Origin: Notolepis coatsorum
Taxonomy: Eukaryota > Chordata > Actinopteri > Aulopiformes > Paralepididae
Direction of reading: 5' to 3'
Assembly (NCBI GenBank): GCA_963971535.1
Contig: OZ020592.1
Span: 123,214,304-123,278,303, forward strand
Length of the DNA: 64,000 nucleotides
The notes beneath the pieces were generated by a model that saw only the letters and a list, made by a program, of their open reading frames with translations, did no database searches and was not told the origin of the DNA. Each line of letters opens with the position of its first letter. Position 1 is the stretch's first letter. A program made the position numbers and the translations under genes. This document shows positions 1 to 9,724 of the stretch, piece after piece.

Positions 1-2248
1 TGCACTTCTTCTTCAAGCGGCACTCAGCTGCTAGGTGGCTGCGCGCGCAGCGGAAGCAGCGGCGGTGGTCCTTGATCCACTGACTCACCTCGTCCGTGGT
101 CAGCTTCCCGAAAGTGTCGCATTGGTACAGCCGATGTTCTCCCTCACAGTACTGGCACTCAATCTTCCACTGGTCTTCTTTCGTCGAGGGGGTGTTGTGG
201 TTCCTGTGCTGTGGTACTGATTCGGCTTGGTGCATAACGGTCACCAACCGACGGTTATCTGTTGATCCCCGAGGTCCGAGTCTTGGGCTTGATCCACTCC
301 ATACGAACGTGTCGAGTCGTAGGCTACTGACCTCCCTTGCGAGGAACTCAGATAGGTCTAGGAGGGATGCCTCTGGGCCGTTGGGGTCGCGGTGGTCTCT
401 CTGCCGCCTGAAGCACTCTTGTCGGGCGGGAGGGAGCTTCTCTAGTATCCTCTCTACATTAGAGTTAGCGTACAGTTCATAGATCCCTTTTTCCTTTTGG
501 GACCCCAGCATCCCTACCAGGGACTGTACCTTGATGGAGAGGTCATCTAATGCTCTCTTGTCTCTGGCTGGGGGGAGACGGTCAATGTCTCTTATCTCCT
601 GTATCACGTAGTCCCATATGCGTCCATAACGTTGGTCGAGGGCTACTAGAGCCGCAGTGTATGGGGTAGTAGAGCTGGAGTATGCCAGCGCTATATTGTG
701 CGCTCTGGGCACCTTCAGGTGCTTGAGTAGGATAGCATACTTGTACGGTTCATCTGGTACGTCGGACAGCATAGTCTCTAAGCACATTCGTAGCTCTGTG
801 TACTGTGCTCTGTTCTCGTGTGTGAAGTCCGGGAACGTCGGTGTGCCAAGGTACGATGCCATGGATGACTGGCACATCGGTGAGCGTTGGGGGAGAGGCC
901 TCCTGGGTGAGTCTCCTCTTGCGTGTCGTCTTGGGCTGGTGCTTGGTGGGTACCGAAGGTCGGGTACCCAGGTGCTGTTCCTCGGGGCTGGCGGTGCGTC
1001 AAACTCACCCGTGAGTTGAGTCGGGGGTTTGTAGCGCAGGGCCTCGGGGCTGACTTCTGGGCTGTACTGGACCTCCTGGTCCAGGGTACGTTGCTGCTGG
1101 TCGGGGCTGTACTGGGCCTCCTGGTCCAGAGTACGTTGCTGCTGGTCGGGGCTGTACTGGGCCTCCTGGTCCAGAGTACGTTGCTGCTGGTCGGGGCTGT
1201 ACTGGGCCTCCTGGTCCAGAGTACGTTGCTGCTGGTCGGCTTGACATTCCTCCTCTTCCTCCTCCTCTTCCTCTGCTAGGACCTGGAGTCTTCTGTTCAG
1301 TCTCTCGGCGTGGTCCGGTTCTTCCCGGTTGCTGGGTCTCGTATGGACCGGCCGGGGAGGGGGTTCGGAGACGTGGACAGGATCCTCCTGTTGGCGGGGT
1401 CCCGGGTCGCTTAGTCGGGTAGGGGAATGTGTCCTAGACCCTTGTCGTGACGATCTCCGGGAGCTCCGTGCGGAGAGAGGGGGTGTCGCCATGGCAACCA
1501 ATTTTTCCATCAGCTGCGCCTGCAGCCGGTCGCGCTCTGCCTCGCGCTGGGCATGGGCTGCGTCGCGCGCTGCTTTGCGCTGGGCATTGGCGGCGTCGCG
1601 CTGCGCATTGGCGCTGGCCTGGGCGGCGTCGCGCTGTGCGTTGGCGGCGTCGCGCTGGGCATTGGCGCTGGCATGGGCGGCGTGGAGCTGTGCATTTGCG
1701 ACGTCGCGCTGTGCATTGGCGGCGGCGTGCTGTGCATCGGCGCGGCTTCTTTCAATGTTCTCTTCCGTCTGAAGGCGTCTGGTCTCCAGTCTTATGCGGT
1801 CGTCTTCACTCCTTTGTTGCGCCTGGAAGCGCTCTCGCTCGGCTGCAGAATGTTCGCGCTCGCGCGTCTGTTGCGCTTGAAGTCGATCGCGTTCGGTGGA
1901 GGCTGCCAGGGTGGCGATGAGTGCCTGCGCCAGCATCTTGTCCGCCTCGCTGGGGGAAGACGCCGTTCGAGGCGATCGGCTCCCGGCAGTACTTGTTGGA
2001 GATCCGTTCTCCTGTCGCGTACCGAGGAGATCCATCTCCTGGGTGCGCGTCTCTTCTTGTGGTGGGTCGGGTTCCATCCCGGGAGGGCTTTCTTTATCCT
2101 GGAGCTCTCCGGGGACTACCTCGTCGACGTTGTCTGGGGGTAAAGTCATGTCATGTCCCTCCTGGTCCCCCCCGTGAGCTTGGTCAGTTACGTTAGAACC
2201 CACTGGGGTCTCTACTGGCGGGGTAGCCTGGTCGGTAGGGTTGGACAT
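1..2248 (-). CDS. BEL/Pao retrotransposon Gag (partial, runs off left edge)
   Basis: Reading the minus strand from an ATG at 2248 I find no stop codon down to the window edge, about 749 codons. The order is an acidic N-terminus, an Ala-rich stretch of Asn-Ala-Gln-Arg-Asp-Ala type repeats (about residues 164-246, probably helical), an Arg/Ser-rich linker, a run of Glu, four copies of a 15-residue repeat (SPDQQQRTLDQEAQY), then a region resembling the DUF1759-type Gag core of BEL/Pao elements. Two CX2CX3HX4C knuckles follow near the edge: CQYCEGEHRLYQC and CFRCARSHLAAEC. That knuckle pair is typical of BEL/Pao Gag. Such Gags package element RNA in cytoplasmic particles. Protease and RT should lie beyond position 1. 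The frame looks intact, so the copy may be fairly young. BEL/Pao assignment rests on knuckle spacing and context, not on a search. Confidence 0.85.
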   Translation of the reverse strand, partial: MSNPTDQATPPVETPVGSNVTDQAHGGDQEGHDMTLPPDNVDEVVPGELQDKESPPGMEPDPPQEETRTQEMDLLGTRQENGSPTSTAGSRSPRTASSPSEADKMLAQALIATLAASTERDRLQAQQTREREHSAAERERFQAQQRSEDDRIRLETRRLQTEENIERSRADAQHAAANAQRDVANAQLHAAHASANAQRDAANAQRDAAQASANAQRDAANAQRKAARDAAHAQREAERDRLQAQLMEKLVAMATPPLSARSSRRSSRQGSRTHSPTRLSDPGPRQQEDPVHVSEPPPRPVHTRPSNREEPDHAERLNRRLQVLAEEEEEEEEECQADQQQRTLDQEAQYSPDQQQRTLDQEAQYSPDQQQRTLDQEAQYSPDQQQRTLDQEVQYSPEVSPEALRYKPPTQLTGEFDAPPAPRNSTWVPDLRYPPSTSPRRHARGDSPRRPLPQRSPMCQSSMASYLGTPTFPDFTHENRAQYTELRMCLETMLSDVPDEPYKYAILLKHLKVPRAHNIALAYSSSTTPYTAALVALDQRYGRIWDYVIQEIRDIDRLPPARDKRALDDLSIKVQSLVGMLGSQKEKGIYELYANSNVERILEKLPPARQECFRRQRDHRDPNGPEASLLDLSEFLAREVSSLRLDTFVWSGSSPRLGPRGSTDNRRLVTVMHQAESVPQHRNHNTPSTKEDQWKIECQYCEGEHRLYQCDTFGKLTTDEVSQWIKDHRRCFRCARSHLAAECRLKKKC

Positions 2249-2273
2249 AATTTTACTATCCGCTTTAGTTATT

Positions 2274-2387
2274 TTATCCGCATATTGGACTGACAGTGTA
2301 TGCCTCTAGATAGGGAGGTGGCTGTCGTCTGCGCTGCGGGCGTTCTAGCTCGGGAGAACCGTTTGTGGAGTGTTCATCATCGGCCAT
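2274..2387 (-). CDS. 37-codon upstream ORF in the BEL/Pao leader
   Basis: The ATG at 2387 opens 37 codons and stops (TAA, 2274-2276) 25 bases before the Gag ATG at 2248, in another frame. It carries ERPQRRRQPPPYLEAYTV. From memory, an Arg-rich plus PPxYL stretch of this kind occurs at the N-terminus of many fish BEL/Pao polyproteins. It may therefore be the original N-terminus split off by an indel, or a true upstream ORF. The sequence alone does not decide. Confidence 0.45.
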   Translation of the reverse strand: MADDEHSTNGSPELERPQRRRQPPPYLEAYTVSPICG

Positions 2388-2425
2388 GTTAATATTAATA
2401 TTATATTAATATTACGCTAATTTTT

Positions 2426-2445
2426 ATCCGGGGCTCGAAGGACCA
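2426..2445 (-). other. candidate primer-binding site of the BEL/Pao element
   Basis: On the minus strand this reads TGGTCCTTCGAGCCCCGGAT. It begins TGG, lies eight bases inside the candidate LTR end, and its complement looks like the 3' end of a tRNA (T-arm then acceptor then CCA). I did not identify the tRNA. Confidence 0.6.
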
Positions 2446-2453
2446 ATTTTAAC

Positions 2454-3735
2454 TGAGGGGTACAATTCCCTGACTGTATTAATAAGTATTGGTATCATTA
2501 AACCACTACCGTCTTATGTACTTTACTACTGGCCATACAGTACATGATATATCTGATGAGAACACCTCCACAATGATACGGTTTCCACACAAAGTTGTAT
2601 TTAAGTATTTATTAGCAGCAAGAATACATAATATACTTTAATTGAATGCACTTGTAAGGCAAAGGAATGTGCGTAGGCAAATCAATAATGAATGTCCATT
2701 CTCTGGTTACGCATGAGATAATAATACAACTTGAATATTAGGAATTATATCTATGGTACTCTGGGGAGGGGGTTCCTACCGGTTGTAAGCCAGCAGGGGG
2801 AGCAAATGCTCTAATGCAAAGTCTGGTTCCACGGGGACTCAATATAGGCTCCTGCCACGGGAGGCGGCACTACTCCCTGGAGCAGCGGACGAAAGGCAGC
2901 CGCTGCAATCCCAGTATGCGCGCAGCCCAGGTGGAAGCCGGTCAGCCTCTCCAATAGAGACGGCTCGAACGATGCTCCTCACGGGCAGGTCCCACAGCAG
3001 TGGGTGTAGACGATTCTTCTCCGCTCTAACAGCCTGGTCCAAAGCAATAATAATAATCCAGTCGGAAAGGGGGTCTGCATTCACCGGTGTAGATCCTCCG
3101 GTGCGCGGTGGTTCACATCAACTAAGTCGAACTTGACGTCATTCAACCAAGCTCCGATACTCCACTATCCTATTTGCACGCGGCTATAAGTGCTCTATTT
3201 AGACGCACAATTGCTCACTTCACTTGGTCTTTGACTCGTGATGAAGGCTTACTAGTAGGGAGCGAACGATACGTTGAACAAACGTATTAGGATAAACAAG
3301 ACTCTATCTTGGGGCAATACGAGCCCTACTTCACCGCACGTTGCATAGTGGGTGAGGCTTCACTTGTTACTAAGACTGAACTGAACGGACTGCGGACTGA
3401 ACTACTTCTGTATTCACCTGCGCCATATTTATATGTTGGGCGAACAAACTAGTACCAGCCCCACCTCTGTCTCGTAGTCCTGGGCAGAACCGGGCATGTA
3501 CAGACATGTCCTGACGGTAGCTTTGAACTCGACTCTGGGGGTAAGACACTGGCGCTGGTGGCACGCCATCCAATAAGAGAACGAAATATTATGGTCTGTA
3601 GGCTACTAGGTTAAAGGGATATTCCGTGTATATGTACAAAGAATACACAAGGGATATCAAACGATATACAAATATTATGCAATATATATCAATCAATAAA
3701 TACATATATTCGGTTTAATCTGACCCTTTGTAACA
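2454..3735 (-). repeat. candidate 5' LTR of the BEL/Pao element
   Basis: In element orientation the block starts TGTTACAAAGG (3735) and ends GTACCCCTCA (2454), next to the primer-binding site. A TATA-type box (TATAAATA, near 3425-3433) lies in the U3-like part and AATAAA (2608-2613) near the 3' end. At 1.28 kb it is long for an LTR. The partner LTR is outside the window, so the outer boundary at 3735 is a best guess based on the TG/CA ends. Confidence 0.5.
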
Positions 3736-4561
3736 GTTACACTATATTAGTGATCTTAGATAGTGGGAGAGTAAATACTTTGATTTAAGGATAAAGTATT
3801 TTGTTAAACAAATCCTAACAGAAAATATAATTACAAATAGATTCATTTAGGTATTTAAGCCACTAGGAAAAACGGCAAAAGCGTTAATCTATTAGTTTAT
3901 TATAATTAGGAATTACCTGTGGGAATTTAAGATAGTAAAATGAACCCAAATACTTTTAAACACTATAATGCCAAAATAATAACTAGTTTAAAGACGGCCT
4001 CTTGAAACGGACCCAAAATGGCCGCAAATAAAGTCTCAACCAATCAGCTCTCTCTCTTCTAAAAAAGGTCCTCCCCCTTAAAACTAGCAGGGTAAGGCTT
4101 TAAAAAGGGCAGTCTAGAGAGAGAGAAGGGGACACACAGAACAACAACAACACAACCGAACAGACGTATGTTTTCCCCCTACTGGACGTGAGGACGAAGA
4201 GGGAGACGGAACCAACCGAACGAAGCGAGCAGCACAAGAAGAACTGTTTTAATTATAGTAAATTAGTCTGATTTTCTAATGATCCCTCGGCATAGAGATT
4301 GCAACCATTGAAAATCATTGCACACTTTAAGCTTACTGTTATTTCACTCTTTGATGGTTTAAAATAAACAACCATTCCTACAGTAGACACCTCTCCTCGC
4401 TTCATTTCAATTCTCCTGCTGCCGCCGTCGTGTGTAACAGAAGGCCATTGCTAGGTCTTCTTTGAGTAACAGGGTATTATAGACGGAGACACAACACAGA
4501 GTAGCTTAACTGGTTCTTTATACAGAACCATCAAGCCCTGTTACCTCAAGTGCATAATATT
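3736..4561 (+). repeat. AT-rich, LTR-like sequence (solo LTR candidate ending near 4438)
   Basis: No gene seen. The right part has a plus-strand promoter-like layout: TTTAAAAAGG near 4098, a GA-rich transcribed-looking stretch and AATAAA near 4362, ending in GTGTGTAACA at 4438. I could not find a matching start or target duplication, so the extent is unknown. Bases 4440-4561 are unassigned. Confidence 0.3.
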
Positions 4562-4577
4562 AGGATGCTTGTGTGCA

Positions 4578-5054
4578 GTGGCGGTCAGGTGGCGTAGCGG
4601 AGATTGCGTTCGTCACCAACACCGGAGACGCTGGATTCGCCGAATCCAGCTCACAGCTCCGGCGTTGTCACCAGCTTGGCTGGCCGTTCACACTAATACA
4701 ATTGGCTGTATTAGAGGGTGGGAAAGCTGGCGGGGTGGGTCCGGGTCATTGTAAACAGCGACTCCTACAGTTCGGTCGGGGCGCCTGCTCAGCGCGGATA
4801 GGATCTAAGGGGGGTAGTGTGATCCTTCCACACGTTACACCCTCTCAGTGAGAGTCCGCGATGCCAGGTGAAAAGAAGCGGTTGATTGGCTAGACGTGTG
4901 TCGGAGGAAGCACGTGATAGCCTCCACTCTCCCAGACCGACTGTGGGGGGTAAGTGCGCAGCGACCAGGAAGGGGATTGGGAATTGGCATAACGACTAAC
5001 ATTGGGATGGGAGAAAATCGGAAGAAAAAGGAGGGGGAAAAAAGATCAATAAAG
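4578..5054 (+). mobile_element. long tRNA-derived SINE, copy 1, with 16-bp target duplication
   Basis: The 477-bp insert is flanked by the direct repeat AGGATGCTTGTGTGCA (4562-4577 and 5055-5070). The head resembles a tRNA with a degenerate B box. The body shares blocks with 32934-33403: TGTAAACAGCGACTCCTACAG, a GGGCGCCTGC segment, a CAGTGAGAGTCC segment and an A-rich tail after ATTGGGATGGGAGAAAA. SINEs are mobilised by LINE proteins, giving variable-length target duplications, as seen here. Confidence 0.85.
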
Positions 5055-5132
5055 AGGATGCTTGTGTGCATATGTGTGTGTGTAAATGTATTTGTGTGTG
5101 CATGTATGTAGGCTATGCAAGAATGCATAACA

Positions 5133-5183
<51 letters not shown>

Positions 5184-5184
5184 T
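5133..5184. repeat. (GT)n microsatellite
   Basis: About 25 GT dinucleotides. It lies between the first SINE and the reverse-oriented second SINE. Confidence 0.95.
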
Positions 5185-5199
5185 GAGTGTAAATGGCTG

Positions 5200-5432
5200 C
5201 ATTTATATTATATTCAAAGCGCTTTACAATTTGTTCCTCACATTTTACCCATTCACTCACACTTTCACACACCAATGGCAGAGGCGACCATGCGAGGAGC
5301 CAACACATCGGGAGCAGTTAGGGGTCAAGTGTCTTGCTCAAGGACACTTGGACACACTGCCCGGGAAGGGCGGGAATCGAACCGGGAACCGCCAGGCGAC
5401 TGCTCTACCGCCTGAGCCACTGTTTCCCCCAT
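5200..5432 (-). mobile_element. tRNA-derived SINE, reverse orientation
   Basis: On the minus strand it begins GTGGCTCAGGCGGTAGAGCA, a tRNA-like A box, followed by GGTTCGATTCC, a perfect B box, then a body with TTGAGCAAGACACTTGACCC and a tail ending in AAGCGCTTTGAATATAA. This is a common fish SINE layout. It directly abuts the 5' LTR of element B. Confidence 0.8.
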
Positions 5433-5439
5433 GTGTGTG

Positions 5440-5652
5440 TGTAACAAGTGCCTTGTTGCCTTGTATGGATAATTACACCCCATCACAAAATAAACTTTAA
5501 TACATTCCACTAATAATCCTTAATGTTTTATTTTATTGCTTTAAGATTTTATTTCATCGCTTTCGTTTTGTTTATTGTACTTTTGGGAGCTAAGGCTTTT
5601 ATTTTGAAATTGACACTGTCCCTTCCGTAGCACACATATTGTCTGTTTCCTG
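5440..5652 (+). repeat. element B 5' LTR, first part
   Basis: Starts TGTAACAAGTGCC and is near-identical to 20224-20436. It stops at 5652 where element A is inserted and resumes at 11758 or 11762 after the 4-bp duplication CCTG. Confidence 0.92.
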
Positions 5653-6116
5653 TGTAAGGGGCTGAGGGGAATGGTGATAAATGGATGCTATGTTCCTGCC
5701 TGTTGGCTCCCCCCAATGGAGAGAAGAAGACTGACAGCTGCACCCAGGCAGACCCACACACAGCTGTCTTTCAATTAGCAATCAGCATGCCTCTCAAAGA
5801 GGACAGACCAAGAACATCAGAGGGTGTCTTGGAATGGAGAGTGGGAGAGCTGTTGGGAGACAACCAAACTGTGAGTTAAAAGCCGGTAAGCCGGACAGTG
5901 GCTCGGCCTAGTTAAAGACTGGACTATAGCAAAGACACTTAGGTGCTTCACTGGGAGCCAGTATGATTTTTGTTGGTTTCTTAATTTTCTGTTTTGTTTA
6001 AATAAATGCCCCTGGCCATTGCCCAGCGGGGAGCAAAAGCTGTTTGACTGTGTGTTTGATTATTTGTACAACCATATTGCACCTTCCATCTACCCCTGTC
6101 TGCTACCTTTGTTACA
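5653..6116 (+). repeat. element A 5' LTR
   Basis: 464 bp, TGTAAG...GTTACA ends. AATAAA near 6000 is a likely poly(A) signal. It should carry the element promoter, but I see no strong TATA box. Confidence 0.92.
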
Positions 6117-6117
6117 A

Positions 6118-6135
6118 TGGTGGAGGATGCGGGCA
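6118..6135 (+). other. element A primer-binding site
   Basis: TGGTGGAGGATGCGGGCA begins one base after the 5' LTR. The first eight bases fit the CUCCACCA end found in tRNA-Ala, but the fit beyond that is imperfect, so the tRNA is uncertain. Confidence 0.7.
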
Positions 6136-6178
6136 TTGCAATTTGTTTGTACAATAATCAAACACTGTTAGGAGCAGC

Positions 6179-9100
6179 ATGGAGAACCTGCTGATGCAGC
6201 TGTTAAAGGACAATGAGGAGCAGAAGGCTATGCACCGGGAGCTCCTGGCAGAACAAAGGCAGCAGAATGCTCTCATATATGCAGAGATGAAGAAAGGTAT
6301 GGCGCCAGGCCCTACCCATCACAGTGGAGCTGGGGGTCAACCCAACCCGAGCAGATTTATCCCCAAGATGACTGAAAATGATGATGTGGAAGCCTATTTT
6401 CTGGCCTTTGAACGAACAGCCACCAGGGAGGGGTGGGCTGAGGACACCTGGGCAGATCTCATTGGACCTTTTCTCACAGGGCCTGTGCAGCATGCCTATC
6501 TTGACCTCTCCCCTGAACAAGCTAAGGTATATACCCATCTAAAAAAAGAGACTTTGGCTAGGTATGGTTACAGCCTGCATGCTCGAGCTCAAAGATTTCA
6601 CGAGTGGAAATACACTCCAGAGATGTCTGCCAGAGCCCAGCTGTATGACCTAGCTCGTTTGGGCAAATCCTGGCTGACTAATGACCCAGAGGGGGTGACT
6701 GTGTTTGAGAGAGTGGTTATGGACAAATGTATCCGTACATTACCCTATGATGCCAAGAAAATGGTGAGCCATGGTAACCCAACCGGGATTGATGATCTGT
6801 TCAATCTTGTTGAAAGCCACCAGGTCACAATTGAACTGCTAAAGTCAGGAAGGACTGAGCAACCAGAGGCTGGGAAAAACAGGAAAGTCCCAGAGAAGGC
6901 CAGAGTGTGGGAAAAAGAACCAGAGCGAGAAGACCAGGTGCTGAGACGCAGACGGTTCCCAGTACTTGGGGATAGGAGGAGGTGCTTTGAGTGTGGAGAG
7001 GTGGGACACCTTGCCTGGGACTGCCCCACAAGGGATGAATCCATGCCTACTGCAGCCTCGGCTGGTGGAGGCTCAGGGAGGCCTTGCCACCTACTGGACT
7101 CCTGTTGGGCCACCGAATGCTCCCCTCCCCACATGGTGCCGGTAAACATAAATGGAAAGGATGCAGCAGCACTGGTGGATTCAGGTAGTTCAGTCTCACT
7201 GGTCCAACCCCATCTCCTTGACCAGCTGGAACCTGGTGAGTCGATACCTGTGTCCTGTGTTCATGGGGATACCAGGGAATATCCTGTGGGTAAGGTTCAG
7301 CTCACCACACCTCAGGGTACCTGTGAACTGAAGGTGGGAGTGGTTCCCCATCTACCCGTCCCGGTGCTGGTTGGCCGAGACTGCCCCCTCTATGAGAAAC
7401 TATACCGGAGGAAAAAGGTGAGCGAGAGAACTCGATATACTCGATGTAATGTAACCTCAAAAGGGCGCAAATGTGTACTAACTTCCCCAAAGGTGTATTC
7501 CCCAGGAGGAGAGACCTCCAAGCTGGTGTGTGTTGCTCCGGAGAACTCCACAGGGCCCAGCTCAGAAGAGGAGTTGGAGAACCCATTTGCTTCCTTTCCA
7601 GATGAAGTGAGCTCGGGGGAAGCCGAGCAGGGAGCCCAGCCCTTACCCCGGTTGAGAGGACAGTTTGGTACGGCCCAGTTGGGGGATCCCAATCTGCTGC
7701 ATGCTCGGAGCAATGTGCAAGAGATAGAAGGGAAACTGGCTCCCGGGGTGAGTAAACTCTCATATCCCCATTTTCTGATAAAAAATCAACTTCTCTACTA
7801 TGCTCAGATGGTGGACAGTCAAAAAAGATGTTTACTAGTGGTGCCCAAACAGTATGTGTCCACAGTTTTACACCTGGCCCACAGCCATGTCCTCGGGGCC
7901 CATCTGGGGGTCGAGAAGACCAGAGACCGTATCAGGGGACGGTTCTATTGGCCAGGAGTGGTAAGAGCAGTAACAGACTACTGTCGCACATGCCCAGAAT
8001 GTCAAAAGATGGCACCAAAACCCCACTTCAAAAATCCACTGATACCATTGCCGATTATTGAGGTGCCCTTTGATAGGATTGCCATGGACCTAGTGGGACC
8101 GCTAGTGAAATCTGCAAGGGGACACCAATATATCCTTGTTGTCCTTGACTATGCCACCAGGTATCCTGAGGCCATTCCCCTCCGGAACATGACAACGAAG
8201 GGCATTGCACAGGAGCTGCTCCAGATGTTCAGCAGAGTTGGGATACCCGGAGAGATACTTACGGACCAAGGGACCCCCTTTATGTCTAGGATCATGAAGG
8301 ACATGTGTCGGCTCCTCAAGGTAAAACAAATTAGAACTTCAGTATACCACCCACAAACGGATGGTTTGGTCGAAAGATTTAACAAGACCCTGAAGTCCAT
8401 GCTCCGGCAAGTGGTTGATAAGGATGGCAGGGACTGGGATCAGTTGCTGCCTTACCTCATGTTTTCCATTAGAGAAGTACCACAGGCATCTACAGGATTC
8501 TCACCATTTGAACTCCTGTATGGAAGGCAACCAAGGGGCCTGCTTGATGTGGCTAGAGAGGCCTGGGAGGAGCAGCCCAGCCCACATCGCAGCCTGGTGG
8601 AACATGTGGAGGTGATGCGGGACCGCATGAAGGTACTGTGGCCAATGGTAAGGGAACATATGTCACAAGCCCAGGAAGCCCAAAGACGAGTCTATAATAG
8701 GGGTGCACAGCCACGTGAGTTCCAACCTGGGGACAAAGTGTTGGTACTGGTACCCACCACTGACCACAAGTTTCTGGCCTCCTGGCACGGACCATATGAG
8801 GTGGCCGAAAGGGTAGGCCCAGTTAACTACAAAGTGCGCCAGCCAGAATGCCGAAAGCCTATTAAAATCTATCATGTCAACCTGCTTAAGATGTGGTATG
8901 CCAGAGATGTGCTGGTGTCTTGTGTTTCTCCTTGTGTCTTCCCTTACTCCTCACCAAGGGATGAAGGTGTCGAGGTGACGTATGGGCCAGGGCTCTCAAA
9001 AATGCAGCTGCAGCAGATGAAGGAATTGGTGCAGAGAGCCTCAGGTGTGTTCTCCAGTGTACCAGGCCAGACCACCCTGGTGGAACACCACATCCTGACA

Positions 9101-9724
9101 GAGCCGGGTCGGAAGGTGAAAATGCGGCCTTACAGAACCCCAGAAGCCACGAGGGTCATCATTGAAGAAGAGGTCAAGAAGATGCTGACACTGGGCGTCA
9201 TAGAGGAGTCCTATAGTGAATGGGCTAGCCCGATCGTCCTGGTCCCTAAGCCCAACACAAAAAGGTTCTGTAATGATTTTCGGAAGCTTAATGAAATATC
9301 TAAATTTGATGCCTATCCCATGCCTAGGGTTGACGAGCTGATTGACCGGCTGGGGGAGGCCCGGTACATCAGCACCCTGGATCTAACCAAAGGGTATTGG
9401 CAGGTGCCTCTAGCAGCTGACTCTAAGGAGAAGACTGCGTTTGCTACCCCCACAGGGCTGTACCAATACACAGTGTTGCCCTTTGGCCTGCATGGAGCCC
9501 CAGCCACCTTCCAAAGGCTAATGGACAAAGTGTTGAGACCTCACCGTGAGTATGCAGCTGCATATCTGGATGATGTGGTAATCCACAGTGAGGACTGGGA
9601 GAGCCACTTGGACAGGCTTGCTGCGGTATTAGAGGCTCTCCGCAAAGCAGGTTTAACAGCCAATCCAAAGAAGTGCAAACTTGGTTTGGAGGAGGCTGAA
9701 TACCTGGGTTTCACCATCGGATGA
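6179..9724 (+). CDS. element A Gag-PR-INT-RT polyprotein, ended by an in-frame TGA
   Basis: 1181 codons. Order: N-terminal coiled-coil-like stretch; capsid whose C-terminal half (about residues 140-222) reads like a SCAN domain; zinc knuckle CFECGEVGHLAWDC (about 268-281); aspartic protease VDSGSS (about 332) with VLVGRD later; integrase zinc domain (HX4H near 566-571, CX2C near 605-609); integrase core with D (about 636), D in TDQGTP (about 694) and E in LVERFN, 35 residues apart; a GPY-type module (WHGPYEV, about 873); then RT with SPIVLVPK, CNDFRKLN and the catalytic YLDD (about 1128-1131). Integrase before RT is the inverse of normal gypsy order. Start chosen at the first ATG after the primer site. 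The frame ends at TGA 9722-9724, just after EYLGFTIG, and continues open in the same frame. Confidence 0.93.
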   Translation: MENLLMQLLKDNEEQKAMHRELLAEQRQQNALIYAEMKKGMAPGPTHHSGAGGQPNPSRFIPKMTENDDVEAYFLAFERTATREGWAEDTWADLIGPFLTGPVQHAYLDLSPEQAKVYTHLKKETLARYGYSLHARAQRFHEWKYTPEMSARAQLYDLARLGKSWLTNDPEGVTVFERVVMDKCIRTLPYDAKKMVSHGNPTGIDDLFNLVESHQVTIELLKSGRTEQPEAGKNRKVPEKARVWEKEPEREDQVLRRRRFPVLGDRRRCFECGEVGHLAWDCPTRDESMPTAASAGGGSGRPCHLLDSCWATECSPPHMVPVNINGKDAAALVDSGSSVSLVQPHLLDQLEPGESIPVSCVHGDTREYPVGKVQLTTPQGTCELKVGVVPHLPVPVLVGRDCPLYEKLYRRKKVSERTRYTRCNVTSKGRKCVLTSPKVYSPGGETSKLVCVAPENSTGPSSEEELENPFASFPDEVSSGEAEQGAQPLPRLRGQFGTAQLGDPNLLHARSNVQEIEGKLAPGVSKLSYPHFLIKNQLLYYAQMVDSQKRCLLVVPKQYVSTVLHLAHSHVLGAHLGVEKTRDRIRGRFYWPGVVRAVTDYCRTCPECQKMAPKPHFKNPLIPLPIIEVPFDRIAMDLVGPLVKSARGHQYILVVLDYATRYPEAIPLRNMTTKGIAQELLQMFSRVGIPGEILTDQGTPFMSRIMKDMCRLLKVKQIRTSVYHPQTDGLVERFNKTLKSMLRQVVDKDGRDWDQLLPYLMFSIREVPQASTGFSPFELLYGRQPRGLLDVAREAWEEQPSPHRSLVEHVEVMRDRMKVLWPMVREHMSQAQEAQRRVYNRGAQPREFQPGDKVLVLVPTTDHKFLASWHGPYEVAERVGPVNYKVRQPECRKPIKIYHVNLLKMWYARDVLVSCVSPCVFPYSSPRDEGVEVTYGPGLSKMQLQQMKELVQRASGVFSSVPGQTTLVEHHILTEPGRKVKMRPYRTPEATRVIIEEEVKKMLTLGVIEESYSEWASPIVLVPKPNTKRFCNDFRKLNEISKFDAYPMPRVDELIDRLGEARYISTLDLTKGYWQVPLAADSKEKTAFATPTGLYQYTVLPFGLHGAPATFQRLMDKVLRPHREYAAAYLDDVVIHSEDWESHLDRLAAVLEALRKAGLTANPKKCKLGLEEAEYLGFTIG

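Noticed and set aside
1447..2196. Plus-strand frames of 91-196 codons
   Set aside because: They are shadows of the minus-strand BEL/Pao Gag, which has zinc knuckles and a continuous frame.
3736..4438. Assigning this block to the 5' LTR of the BEL/Pao element
   Set aside because: The TATA-like box and AATAAA here point to the plus strand, whereas the BEL/Pao element is on minus, and no shared ends support fusion.
5330..5432. Possible tRNA genes (A- and B-box matches here, and at 32934, 55250 and 61573)
   Set aside because: They are SINE heads followed by SINE bodies, and they lack a complete cloverleaf as far as I can fold by eye.
9722..9724. Programmed stop-codon readthrough between RT and RNase H
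   Set aside because: The stop is within the RT-RH module and not at a Gag-Pol border. A simple nonsense mutation is the easier explanation.
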